From: Veillonellaceae bacterium
GTDB lineage: Bacteria > Bacillota_C > Negativicutes > Veillonellales > Veillonellaceae
DNA length: 14,328 nt
Assembly (NCBI GenBank): GCA_902834965.1
Contig: CADFKY010000021.1
Coordinates: 1-14,328 of the forward strand
Reading direction: 5' to 3'
In this document: one piece after another, positions 1-7,243 of the stretch
How the letters are laid out: every line of letters starts with the position of its first letter
How positions within the stretch are numbered: the first letter of the stretch is position 1
The notes under the pieces: generated by a model
What the model was told of the DNA's origin: nothing
Database searches by the model: none
Seen by the model: the letters and a program-made list of their open reading frames with translations, nothing else
Position numbers and translations under genes: made by a program

Positions 1-135
1 ATTAGGATTAACTGGATATACTTCATATCCGTGATCTTTAAGACATTTATAAATCTTATAGCCGAACTTTTCGGTTTTATCAGTGGCTCCAATAACGGCC
101 CACACCTTTTGATCTAAAGCTTGTTGAATTGTCAT
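1..135 (-). CDS. CoA-binding domain protein (YccU-like), N-terminal part only
   Basis: The first 45 codons are visible and the rest lies beyond the left edge. The protein begins MTIQQALDQKVWAVIGATDK and continues with a lysine-rich helix and the strand EVYPVNP. A hydrophobic strand, then IGATDK, a helix, and a second strand ending in YPVNP is the Rossmann pattern of the small cytosolic CoA-binding proteins (CoA_binding_2, YccU family), usually about 135-140 residues. The biochemical role of this family is poorly defined. The start at 133-135 is supported by AAGAGGTGG immediately upstream (140-148) and by an excellent sigma-70 promoter at 157-184, which would give a leader of only about 15 bases. 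The family call rests on the N-terminal third only. Confidence 0.72.
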   Translation of the reverse strand, partial: MTIQQALDQKVWAVIGATDKTEKFGYKIYKCLKDHGYEVYPVNPN

Positions 136-156
136 TTCAACCACCTCTTATATACT

Positions 157-184
157 ATTATAAATAAATATCGAATTTTGTCAA
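157..184 (-). promoter_or_regulatory. Sigma-70 promoter for the CoA-binding gene
   Basis: On the minus strand, TTGACA (179-184) and TATAAT (157-162) are separated by 16 bases. Both hexamers match the consensus perfectly. The transcript would start about 15 bases before the ATG at 135. A weaker second TATAAT lies upstream at 214-219 without a convincing -35. Confidence 0.75.
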
Positions 185-202
185 TGTAATGTATCGAATT
201 TT
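169..202 (-). repeat. Paired direct repeat AAAATTCGATA around the -35 box (operator candidate)
   Basis: The 11-mer AAAATTCGATA occurs twice on the minus strand, at 192-202 and 169-179, start to start 23 bases apart, close to two helical turns. One copy lies just upstream of the -35 hexamer and the other in the promoter spacer, as a pair of same-face protein sites would be placed. The regulator is unknown. Related TATCGAA-type sequences occur in the superoxide reductase promoter. Confidence 0.4.
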
Positions 203-263
203 ATAGTTAAAGAATTATACGCTTTTAGCAAACATTTCAGAACTAAAATCAATGTATCTATTA

Positions 264-1229
264 TCATTCAATGACAATTGTTTTTTGCCTCAAACTAGGA
301 ACCGATAGGTCTAAATGAATTAAATCAGAAAGGCTTATTTGTGGATGACTATACATAGCACCATCTATAAGCCCGCCTGCAACAGCTAACTCTCCTAAAA
401 TTCTAGATGCTGACCATTGCTGTTCTCGTAATTCACGGATTGTAATACTCTTTTGGCGTTTAGAAAGTCTATGGCCATCTGTATCTACCAAAAGTGGGGC
501 ATGACCATACTTAGGAACCACTATATTCTTATGGGGATAGCATTGTTGTAATGTATTATACAAATATAATTGCTGTCCCGTTGTATCGAGTAAATCATCG
601 CCTCGAATCACTTCAGTTATTCCCATAGCTATATCATCTAATACGACTGCCAAATTATATGCGTACATACCATCACCACGACGTAATACATAATCATCTA
701 GTTCACCTTCCAAATGAATATGCTGCTTACCTTGCCATCGATCATCAAACTCAAGATCACAAGAATCTATAGCAAGGCGCAAGGATGGTTCTTTGCTATT
801 ACATAACTCTTGTATTTCAAAATCACGTAAATGTCGACATTTTCCATCATAACGATGCACCACTTCGCCTACATGAGGTGCAGAAGCTATAGATTGTAGT
901 CGCGCTCTATTACAAAAGCAAGGGTAAATTAGTTTTTCTAATGCGAGATATTCTAATATGTCTGCATAATATGTTTGTCTTTCACTTTGCCAATAGGATA
1001 CTTCTGGTCCACCTACACGAGGACCTTCATCCCATTCAAAGCCAAGCCATTCCAAATCATCTAGTAAAGCTTCCCCTAGTTCTCGTTTTGACCGTTGTAG
1101 GTCTATATCCTCCATACGTACAACATACGTTCCTTTTTGTTGGCGTGTGGAGATATATGATAAAAGTGCTATCCACACGTTACCTAGATGAATATATCCT
1201 GTTGGACTAGGCGCAAATCTACCTTTCAT
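264..1229 (-). CDS. gluQ: Glutamyl-Q tRNA(Asp) synthetase (GluQ-RS)
   Basis: This 321-residue class I synthetase-like enzyme should activate glutamate and attach it to queuosine at position 34 of tRNA(Asp) rather than aminoacylate tRNA(Glu). Residues 4-17 hold RFAPSPTG followed by the HIGH-type signature IHLGN. A zinc site of the family type is seen as C104, C106, Y127 and C131. The KMSKS-type loop is RLSKRQKS around 254-261. The protein stops soon after the catalytic half and lacks the anticodon-binding domain of full GltX (about 480 residues), which separates GluQ from GltX. An in-frame ATG 13 codons upstream exists, but the ATG at 1227-1229 has a well-placed AGGAG and begins directly with the conserved MKGRFAPSPTG, so I chose it. 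The gene follows the M16C peptidase terminator, has no obvious promoter of its own, and may depend on readthrough. Confidence 0.9.
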   Translation of the reverse strand: MKGRFAPSPTGYIHLGNVWIALLSYISTRQQKGTYVVRMEDIDLQRSKRELGEALLDDLEWLGFEWDEGPRVGGPEVSYWQSERQTYYADILEYLALEKLIYPCFCNRARLQSIASAPHVGEVVHRYDGKCRHLRDFEIQELCNSKEPSLRLAIDSCDLEFDDRWQGKQHIHLEGELDDYVLRRGDGMYAYNLAVVLDDIAMGITEVIRGDDLLDTTGQQLYLYNTLQQCYPHKNIVVPKYGHAPLLVDTDGHRLSKRQKSITIRELREQQWSASRILGELAVAGGLIDGAMYSHPQISLSDLIHLDLSVPSLRQKTIVIE

Positions 1230-1253
1230 TAGAACTCTCCTATAGCAGAAAAC

Positions 1254-1284
1254 AAGTGGCATATCCATTATGAATATGCCACTT
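1254..1284 (-). terminator. Hairpin terminator after the M16C peptidase gene
   Basis: Perfect 11-bp arms AAGTGGCATAT (1254-1264) and ATATGCCACTT (1274-1284) enclose a 9-base loop. On the minus strand the hairpin is followed by TGTTTTC, a short and imperfect T tract, so termination may be partial. It lies between the peptidase stop and the gluQ ribosome binding site and overlaps the rejected N-terminal extension of gluQ. Confidence 0.65.
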
Positions 1285-1339
1285 ATACATCCGAAGATAT
1301 GTCAAACTAAAGTTATATCATTTATTGATATAAACTTAT

Positions 1340-4249
1340 TTATCCTAAAGACACAATGTTATCAAACACATTACCAGCATCTTTAATCTTTTGTTCGTTA
1401 CCCATTGTACAAATATGATTATCATTCAATACAGGTTCTACCACATCTGCTAATGCAACAATATCTTCTGGCTTACATGCGATTACTTGTTTACGGAACT
1501 CTACTTTGTCCTCTAATTTAGCACCGCTGAAGTACATCCCCATTGCACGAGGTCCACGCAATGCAGGTGTCATTGGCAAGTCTAAAGAACTCATAGTACC
1601 GATAATATACTTACGCATTTCACGATCAGTCAATGTGAAGTCACGAAGGTATTGAGGCAACTCTTTATATACATTCAAAGTTTCTAACAAGTTAGGATCA
1701 CGATAACTGCAGAAAATCATATTGCCATCATCATAGAAATTAGCAAATGCTCCGTAAGCGCCACCTTGTACACGAATACGAATCCAAAGGTATTCATAAC
1801 GTAAAATCGTTTCTAGAACACTCATTGGACCAACATGTTTGAAACCATGATCGATAAAATTACCACCTTGTGCTACGTATTGAACCTTACCAGCAGTAAC
1901 AATACCATCATTGCCAGATAGACGAGTGATTTGTAATACATCATTACTTAATTCTGTAGTATCCCAAGTTTCAACAAAAGGTTTCATTAGGTTTTCAAAG
2001 GCTTCTAATTCACCTTCTTCACCAACAAACATAATATCTACATTGTTAGCGCGGAAAATTTTACGAGCTACTTCAGCTAATTTTTCTGGTAATAATGGCA
2101 ATGCTGCAGGATTAGATGCTAGTTCACTAATTTTTTGATAATATCCTAAATTACCATTATCTCTAAACTTGCCAACTGCAGAAACTTGAGCCATAACGCG
2201 TTGACTTACGATGGAATTACCACGGCGGAATGCTTCATTATCCCAAATGGCTTTACTTTCTTGAACAAGTTCAGTCAAACGTTGATCATCGCTATAATCT
2301 GCTTTTTGAACTACTTCATTAATCAAGCGACATAAATCAGGTAATTTAGAATGTAATGCTTTCGCACGTACAATCATAAGAGGCGTAAATTCATCACGCT
2401 TACCATCTTTGCTGATGGCCGTAATATCAGAACTCAATCCCCCTAAATTCATATTAATATCTTTAGCCAGTGCTTCATAACCGCGTTCAGATGTATCAAT
2501 ACGACCAAGAATATCACTTAAAATATCAGCGTAGAATAGTTCCTCCTCAGTGAGGCAGTTCAATTTAAAATACAATCCTACATAATTGATACCTTTTGTA
2601 AAAGTAGGTACAAAATGAACTGTAGTATTGCCAATTTTACTTTCACGGCGTTCTACAGCTTCAATATTAGGATTTAAATCAGACAACTCGAGCAAAGGAA
2701 TAGACGCTAGAGCTTCATCACTATCTGGTGTTTCTTGACGAATTTTTAGGCGTTTAGTTTGTTCTACAATTGCTTCGATTTCTTCAGAGGTCATATTAGC
2801 TTTTACATTAGCTAAATGCTCTTTAACCTCTGCATCTTTACGCTCTTGAAGACCACGTTCAGGATAAATAGAAACAAGAACTTTATGGTTGTTATTCAAG
2901 ATAGAATGACGAATTAAATCTTCGAAGTATGTACCTGCTAAGCCCTTTCGAATATTAGTTAATGCCTCTTCATAGTGTAATAATTCCAATGGATCATTAT
3001 CATATAACCAATTATCCATCATACGAATAATATACGCCAAACCGATAGGACGTCCACCGAAATCACTTTCACGAAGAGCAAATTCAATGCTATTCAAAGA
3101 AGCCTCTAATAATTCTTTATCTAAGCCTTTGTCACAAAGATCTTGTAAGGTAGATTCTACGATGCGTTGCAAGTCAGCTTGTTTATCTAAATTAGAACCT
3201 GTAGCTTGTACTGTCCACATAGGTTGACGAATGCTATCTAAATAATAGCCGCTTACGTCAGAGCCGATACCAGCTTTTACCAAAGCCTGTTTAAGAGGCG
3301 CCGCTGGAGATGTCAACAAAGCATGTGTCAACACTTCAAAAGCCAAGCTATGTTCAGGCGTTACATCAGGTAATACATAAGCGAAGGAATGCAATGTGCG
3401 ATTATCTGTTGGTTCTTCAGAACCTACACTATATGGATAGCTCACCACTTTACCTTCTGTAAATGGAGCTTGTAGAGCTACCTCAGTATGAACGTCAATA
3501 GCATCAAAATGACTTAAGTACTCATCATTCAAGAATGCTAATTGCTCTTCAATATTCATATCACCATACAAAAAGATATAACTGTTAGATGGATGATAGT
3601 GAACACGGTAGAACTCTTGGAATTCTTCATATGTTAAATCTGTAATATAATCAGGATCCCCACCAGAGTCAACGCCATAAGTAGTATCTGGGAAAAGCTC
3701 ACGCATCATTTGGCGTTCTAATACAGAATCAGGAGATGAGTAAACACCCTTCATCTCATTGAACACAACACCTTTGTAGGTAAGTTCATCGTCTGCATTT
3801 TCGAGCTCATAATGCCACCCTTCTTGCATTACAATTTCTGCATCTTCACGAACACGTGGGTAGAATACGGCATCAAGATATACGTCCATCAAATTATGGA
3901 AGTCTTTATCGTTCTTACTCGCTACAGGATACATCGTTTTATCCGGATATGTCATAGCGTTTAGGAACGTGTTTAAAGAACCTTTTACAAGTTCAACAAA
4001 TGGCTCTTTTAATGGGAATTTGCGAGAACCACATAGAACGGAGTGCTCCATAATATGTGCTACACCTGTGCTATTATGAGGTGTTGTTCTAAAAGCAATA
4101 TTGAATACTTTATTAGAATCTGGTGAATCGATATAAATTAAGCGAGCACCAGACTTTTCGTGCTTCATTTCATAAGCGGTACCATTGATCTCATCAATGC
4201 GCTCAATGCGGTCAAGGCGAAAGCCAGAATAAACCTTATTTATTTCCAT
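1340..4249 (-). CDS. M16C zinc metallopeptidase, presequence-protease (PreP/Cym1) type
   Basis: This 969-residue protein has the length and layout of single-chain M16C peptidases, which close around and degrade short unfolded peptides. The inverted zinc motif HIMEH is at 65-69 (H65 and H69 ligands, E68 catalytic base). The third ligand is E165 in FNEMKG, 100 residues after H65 as in PreP. Conserved context includes SVLCGSRKFPLKEPF (70-84) and NTFLNAMTYPDKT (93-105). The C-terminal half carries IRVQGGAYGAF, the arginine/tyrosine substrate-binding region of the inactive M16 half. The centre (about 460-700) fits the M16C-associated linker domain. There is no signal peptide, so it is probably cytoplasmic. 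The ATG at 4247-4249 has GAAGGGA in front. The gene appears monocistronic, with its own promoter and terminator. Confidence 0.93.
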   Translation of the reverse strand: MEINKVYSGFRLDRIERIDEINGTAYEMKHEKSGARLIYIDSPDSNKVFNIAFRTTPHNSTGVAHIMEHSVLCGSRKFPLKEPFVELVKGSLNTFLNAMTYPDKTMYPVASKNDKDFHNLMDVYLDAVFYPRVREDAEIVMQEGWHYELENADDELTYKGVVFNEMKGVYSSPDSVLERQMMRELFPDTTYGVDSGGDPDYITDLTYEEFQEFYRVHYHPSNSYIFLYGDMNIEEQLAFLNDEYLSHFDAIDVHTEVALQAPFTEGKVVSYPYSVGSEEPTDNRTLHSFAYVLPDVTPEHSLAFEVLTHALLTSPAAPLKQALVKAGIGSDVSGYYLDSIRQPMWTVQATGSNLDKQADLQRIVESTLQDLCDKGLDKELLEASLNSIEFALRESDFGGRPIGLAYIIRMMDNWLYDNDPLELLHYEEALTNIRKGLAGTYFEDLIRHSILNNNHKVLVSIYPERGLQERKDAEVKEHLANVKANMTSEEIEAIVEQTKRLKIRQETPDSDEALASIPLLELSDLNPNIEAVERRESKIGNTTVHFVPTFTKGINYVGLYFKLNCLTEEELFYADILSDILGRIDTSERGYEALAKDINMNLGGLSSDITAISKDGKRDEFTPLMIVRAKALHSKLPDLCRLINEVVQKADYSDDQRLTELVQESKAIWDNEAFRRGNSIVSQRVMAQVSAVGKFRDNGNLGYYQKISELASNPAALPLLPEKLAEVARKIFRANNVDIMFVGEEGELEAFENLMKPFVETWDTTELSNDVLQITRLSGNDGIVTAGKVQYVAQGGNFIDHGFKHVGPMSVLETILRYEYLWIRIRVQGGAYGAFANFYDDGNMIFCSYRDPNLLETLNVYKELPQYLRDFTLTDREMRKYIIGTMSSLDLPMTPALRGPRAMGMYFSGAKLEDKVEFRKQVIACKPEDIVALADVVEPVLNDNHICTMGNEQKIKDAGNVFDNIVSLG

Positions 4250-4298
4250 GCTGTCCCTTCTTTCTATATAAATATAATTAATTTCATGCTAACAATTT

Positions 4299-4307
4299 AT
4301 TATAACA
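4299..4307 (-). promoter_or_regulatory. Extended -10 promoter element for the M16C peptidase gene
   Basis: The minus strand reads TGTTATAAT, an extended -10 (TGnTATAAT). The region 17 bases upstream is only a weak -35 (TATATA-like), as expected when an extended -10 is present. It lies about 50 bases before the ATG, in a gap that otherwise holds only the upstream operon's terminator. Confidence 0.6.
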
Positions 4308-4355
4308 TATCGACGACCCTATATATAGATGTTAAGAATAATTATCGAAATACAA

Positions 4356-4384
4356 AACCCCACAGGCATACAGCCCATGGGGTT
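4356..4384 (-). terminator. Terminator of the lysC operon
   Basis: The arms AACCCCA and TGGGGTT (4378-4384 and 4356-4362 on the plus strand) are extended by an inner GGGC/GCCT pairing with a UGUAU loop. On the minus strand the hairpin runs into TTTTGTATTT. It starts five bases after the stop codon of the 105-residue gene, so it closes the lysC transcript. Confidence 0.85.
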
Positions 4385-4388
4385 CATT

Positions 4389-4706
4389 TTATTTATTATG
4401 TTGCATTTGCCACTTTTGATTGCGGCGCAAGGTTAATAAGCCTTCTAGCACTGCTTGGAATTGTACAAAGCTCAATGTATATGGTGGGTACATATCAGGT
4501 ACCACCTTATAAGAAATAGTAACTTCGGCCTTATCATAATCATAGAAAATACCGTGTAAATTACTCACAGTAGTATAACCGGTTTGAGCTTGCTCCAATG
4601 TTGGAATAGGCTGATTTTTAAGATTTCCTAGTAGATCGCTAATGAAACCTTCCTTACGACCTTGGTCATTAAGCATTTCATCCATAAAACTACGTAGACT
4701 ATCCAT
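4389..4706 (-). CDS. Uncharacterised 105-residue protein coupled to lysC
   Basis: I do not recognise this family. It is a soluble-looking protein with an acidic N-terminal helix (MDSLRSFMDEML), a central segment rich in aromatic residues and beta-strand character (about 43-78), and a basic, glutamine-rich C-terminus. There are no cysteines, signal peptide or membrane segments. Its ATG (4704-4706) begins three bases after the lysC stop codon, and its ribosome binding site AAAGAGG overlaps the final lysC codons, so translation is probably coupled. A terminator follows directly, making it the last gene of a two-gene unit. Genomic position is the only clue to function; a link to aspartokinase or the aspartate pathway is inference. 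Confidence 0.8.
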   Translation of the reverse strand: MDSLRSFMDEMLNDQGRKEGFISDLLGNLKNQPIPTLEQAQTGYTTVSNLHGIFYDYDKAEVTISYKVVPDMYPPYTLSFVQFQAVLEGLLTLRRNQKWQMQHNK

Positions 4707-4709
4707 GAA

Positions 4710-5939
4710 TTAACCTCTTTGGTCTAACAATAAGCCGTTGTGAATTACACGAACAGCATCTTTAACGCGATTTTCAGCAACAAGGCAAGAAATACTAATT
4801 TCAGAAGTAGAAATGATTTCAATATTGATGCCTTCTTGGCTCAAGATATCAAACATTTGAGCAGCTACGCCTGGTTGACCTAACATACCTGCACCAATGA
4901 TAGAAACCTTTGCCATTTTTTCGTCGATGTTTACAGCTTCGATATCAACAGTTTTTTGTAATTCTGCTAATACTTCACGAGCTAGTACAACATCATCCAT
5001 AGCTACTGTGAAGATAAGGTCAGTTTTAGGTTCACCTACGGCACGGATAGATTGAACAATCATATCAACGTCCACATTTTTTGCAGCCAATGCTTTAAAT
5101 ACAGTTGCTGCCACACCTGGTTTATTTTCAACGCCTACAAGGGCTACTTTTGCTGTATTAGTATCGTCAGCTACGCCAGTAATTACGTGTTTATTTGCTT
5201 CCACAGTATAATCCTCCCGAATAATAGTACCTGTTTTGTCACTAAATGTTGAACGTACGTGAATAGGTACACCATAACGGAAACCCATTTCTACGGCGCG
5301 AGGTTGCATTACACCTGCACCAAGACGTGCCATCTCAAGCATTTCGCCATATGTTACTTCTTCTAATTTGAAAGCCTCTTTTGCAACGCGAGGGTCTGTA
5401 GAGTAAACACCTTCAACATCTGTGAATATTTCACAAACATCAGCTTTCATAGCGCCTGCCAATGCAACAGCAGTTGTATCAGAACCACCGCGACCTAAAG
5501 TAACCATATCACCATATTCAGTAATACCTTGGAAACCTGCAACCACTACAATATTGCCTTCATCCAAAGCTTCAAATACGCGATTTGGATCAACGCCTAA
5601 AATACGGCCTTTATTGAATGTATCACTACTTGTAATACCTGCTTGGTCACCTGTTAAGGACATCGCTTTATGACCACGTTCGTTGAATGCCATCGCCATC
5701 AATGCAATCGTTACTTGCTCACCTGTAGATAACAAGCGGTCCATTTCACGACCATAAGGCTTAGATGTTACCTCTTTAGCCAATGCTACCAAGTCATCTG
5801 TTGTATCACCCATAGCGGATACAACGATAACGACTTTATCGTCTTCTTTCTTCTCACGAAGGACGCGATCAACAATATTAAATATTTTTTCTGGTGTAGC
5901 TACGGAACTACCACCAAATTTTTTAACGATTAAGGCCAC
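4710..5939 (-). CDS. lysC: Aspartate kinase
   Basis: The protein (409 residues) phosphorylates aspartate, the first step towards lysine/diaminopimelate, threonine and methionine. The amino-acid kinase domain (about 1-240) shows KKFGGSSVATPEK at 6-18, VVVAGFQG, and TLGRGGSDTTAVALA, which form the nucleotide and aspartate sites. Two ACT domains follow (about 265-335 and 345-400); the first carries VENKPGVAA and the second IIGAGMLGQPGVAA. These are expected to bind the feedback inhibitor, lysine and/or threonine. Length and architecture match monofunctional LysC, with no fused homoserine dehydrogenase. The start is GTG (5937-5939), preceded by GAGGGA. The leader from the predicted promoter is only about 40 bases, too short for a lysine riboswitch. 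Confidence 0.96.
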   Translation of the reverse strand: MALIVKKFGGSSVATPEKIFNIVDRVLREKKEDDKVVIVVSAMGDTTDDLVALAKEVTSKPYGREMDRLLSTGEQVTIALMAMAFNERGHKAMSLTGDQAGITSSDTFNKGRILGVDPNRVFEALDEGNIVVVAGFQGITEYGDMVTLGRGGSDTTAVALAGAMKADVCEIFTDVEGVYSTDPRVAKEAFKLEEVTYGEMLEMARLGAGVMQPRAVEMGFRYGVPIHVRSTFSDKTGTIIREDYTVEANKHVITGVADDTNTAKVALVGVENKPGVAATVFKALAAKNVDVDMIVQSIRAVGEPKTDLIFTVAMDDVVLAREVLAELQKTVDIEAVNIDEKMAKVSIIGAGMLGQPGVAAQMFDILSQEGINIEIISTSEISISCLVAENRVKDAVRVIHNGLLLDQRG

Positions 5940-5985
5940 AATAATCCCTCATTTAACTTATTCTACTAAAAATCAATATGCATAT

Positions 5986-6014
5986 ACTTTACCACAAACA
6001 AATAGCACTGTAAA
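5986..6014 (-). promoter_or_regulatory. Putative sigma-70 promoter of lysC
   Basis: On the minus strand, TTTACA (6009-6014) and TAAAGT (5986-5991) are spaced by 17 bases. Each is one or two bases off the consensus. It is the best-placed promoter in the gap between the superoxide reductase terminator and the GTG start. Confidence 0.5.
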
Positions 6015-6116
6015 GGGATATAAGGCATTTTATCCACCATATAAAAACAAAACTCTTTTGAGTGCGGACAGATTTTTCTCTAAAATAATTATGTTATTAT
6101 TAAAAATTACATACAA

Positions 6117-6142
6117 AAAGACCAGCTCTAAGGCTGGTCTTT
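6117..6142 (-). terminator. Terminator of the superoxide reductase gene
   Basis: Perfect 10-bp arms AAAGACCAGC and GCTGGTCTTT (6117-6126 and 6133-6142) enclose a 6-base loop. On the minus strand it is followed by TTGTATG, with a run of five Ts spanning the base of the stem. It starts about 20 bases after the stop codon and is a textbook intrinsic terminator. Confidence 0.92.
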
Positions 6143-6160
6143 ATTAGTTGATTAAGTTAA

Positions 6161-6550
6161 TTAAGCAACTGTGATTTCTTTTTCGGATTCCCACAAACCG
6201 TGAATGTTGCAGTAGGATACAGCAATCAATTTACCAGATTTGTTCAAGGAAACTGCCAAAGAACCTTCAGAGATTGCGTGTACAGGGCCTTCGTTTGCAG
6301 TTGCGCCGTCACCGTGTACGTTGAAGGAAATTTCACCAACTTCGAATGGCAATTGAGTACCTTCAGCTACGAAGTACAATTTGATCCATTCAATGTGATG
6401 TTCTACAGTGTTAGGATGTGCGATGTCTTTACCAACGGACAATGTTACGTGGAAAGTTTCACCTGCTTTTACAGTGTCAACAGTCTCGATAACAGGAACG
6501 TGTTTTTCAGTAGCGAAATCGCCGGATTTAATGTAATCATGTACAGCCAT
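6161..6550 (-). CDS. Class II superoxide reductase (neelaredoxin type)
   Basis: This 129-residue cytoplasmic protein should reduce superoxide to hydrogen peroxide without making oxygen, the usual strategy of anaerobes. All five ligands of the Fe(His)4(Cys) centre can be placed: H17 in EKHVP, H45 in IAHPN, H51 in VEHHIEW, and C114 and H117 in YCNIHGLW. E15-K16 provide the conserved lysine next to the open iron site. The protein has no N-terminal desulforedoxin domain (no CxxC...CC), so it is the one-iron class rather than the two-iron desulfoferrodoxin. An ATG ten codons upstream is rejected because the ATG at 6548-6550 has a near-perfect AGGAGG and gives the standard family N-terminus. The gene is monocistronic. 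The electron donor, normally rubredoxin, is not encoded here. Confidence 0.95.
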   Translation of the reverse strand: MAVHDYIKSGDFATEKHVPVIETVDTVKAGETFHVTLSVGKDIAHPNTVEHHIEWIKLYFVAEGTQLPFEVGEISFNVHGDGATANEGPVHAISEGSLAVSLNKSGKLIAVSYCNIHGLWESEKEITVA

Positions 6551-6622
6551 AGTTAACCTCCTGGTTAGTCTTATATACATACTTAATGTCGAGAATATTC
6601 AGCACCTTGTGCTTATGACTAT

Positions 6623-6651
6623 ATTATACATTTTCGATATAGTTTTAGCAA
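6623..6651 (-). promoter_or_regulatory. Promoter of the superoxide reductase gene
   Basis: On the minus strand, TTGCTA (6646-6651), a 17-base spacer and a perfect TATAAT (6623-6628) form a strong promoter. The spacer contains TATCGAAAATG, and TTTTTCGAAAA-like sequence lies just upstream (about 6655-6668). Both are candidate sites for an oxidative-stress regulator, but no known box is matched well. Confidence 0.72.
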
Positions 6652-6698
6652 GGACTTTTTCGAAAATTTTAGATTTATTTATATTCAAGCTCTCCGTA

Positions 6699-7241
6699 TT
6701 AGAACTCAATCCCTTTAGCAGCTTTAATGCCTTTCTCATAGGCGTGCTTTACTACCTTCATTTCTGTTACCGTATCGGCAATGTCAATGATTTCAGGTTT
6801 TGCATAACGACCCGTTAAAATAACGTGTAAGCGCTCAGGTTTATGTTTAAGCATATTTACTACAGAATTCACATCAATAAGCTCATAATTAATGGCATTA
6901 TTGATTTCATCCATAATGATGAGGTCCCATCGATCTGAATTTACTTCTTCCACTAATGTGTGCCAAGCCTCTTGAGCTGCCTCTTTGTGACGTGCCAATT
7001 CAGCCTTGCCTACTTCATCTCGTTTATAGTAAATGAATCCCTTACCCATGGAACGAATTTCTACTTGGTCCCCTAATTTAGCAAGACCTGCTAGTTCGCC
7101 ATAGCCATTACCACTTTTGATAAATTGTAAGATTAAAACCTTAAGACCTTGGCCAACAGCGCGTAATGCAACACCTAATGCTGCTGTTGTTTTACCTTTA
7201 CCATTGCCGGTATTAACTAAAATTAAGCCTCGTTCACTCAT
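6699..7241 (-). CDS. cobO: Cob(I)yrinic acid a,c-diamide adenosyltransferase (CobA/CobO/BtuR family)
   Basis: This 180-residue enzyme transfers the 5'-deoxyadenosyl group of ATP to cob(I)alamin precursors, producing the adenosyl form of the cofactor. The family's modified P-loop GNGKGKTT is at 12-19 after the first beta strand, followed by the typical AALGVALRAVGQG helix. A Walker B-like strand with WDLIIMDEINNAI is present near the middle, and VILTGR lies near the C-terminal third. The length matches CobO/BtuR. Its ATG starts two bases after the cbiA stop, and its AGGAG lies within the last codons of cbiA, so the two are co-translated. No clear terminator follows, so some transcripts may run into the superoxide reductase gene. 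Confidence 0.95.
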   Translation of the reverse strand: MSERGLILVNTGNGKGKTTAALGVALRAVGQGLKVLILQFIKSGNGYGELAGLAKLGDQVEIRSMGKGFIYYKRDEVGKAELARHKEAAQEAWHTLVEEVNSDRWDLIIMDEINNAINYELIDVNSVVNMLKHKPERLHVILTGRYAKPEIIDIADTVTEMKVVKHAYEKGIKAAKGIEF

Positions 7242-7243
7242 AA

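Noticed and set aside
941..1210. Plus-strand reading frame opposite gluQ
   Set aside because: It is antisense to a well-supported gene, lacks a ribosome site, and its translation resembles no protein family.
1230..1268. Thirteen-codon N-terminal extension of gluQ
   Set aside because: The extension overlaps the terminator hairpin, has no ribosome site, and precedes the conserved MKGRFAPSPTG start, which has a well-placed AGGAG.
4333..4347. Second Fur-box-like sequence upstream of the M16C gene
   Set aside because: It matches only about 11 of 14 positions, lies upstream of the promoter in AT-rich DNA, and may be chance.
4160..4519. Plus-strand reading frame across the lysC operon terminator
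   Set aside because: It runs antisense through two genes, a promoter and a terminator, with no start signals.
5940..6110. Lysine riboswitch upstream of lysC
   Set aside because: The leader after the best promoter is about 40 bases, and no lysine-element helices are apparent; a small CAAAA/TTTTG dyad at about 6048-6060 is too weak to count.
6551..6580. Ten-codon N-terminal extension of the superoxide reductase
   Set aside because: The extension contains the AGGAGG that serves the downstream ATG, and family members start at the shorter position.
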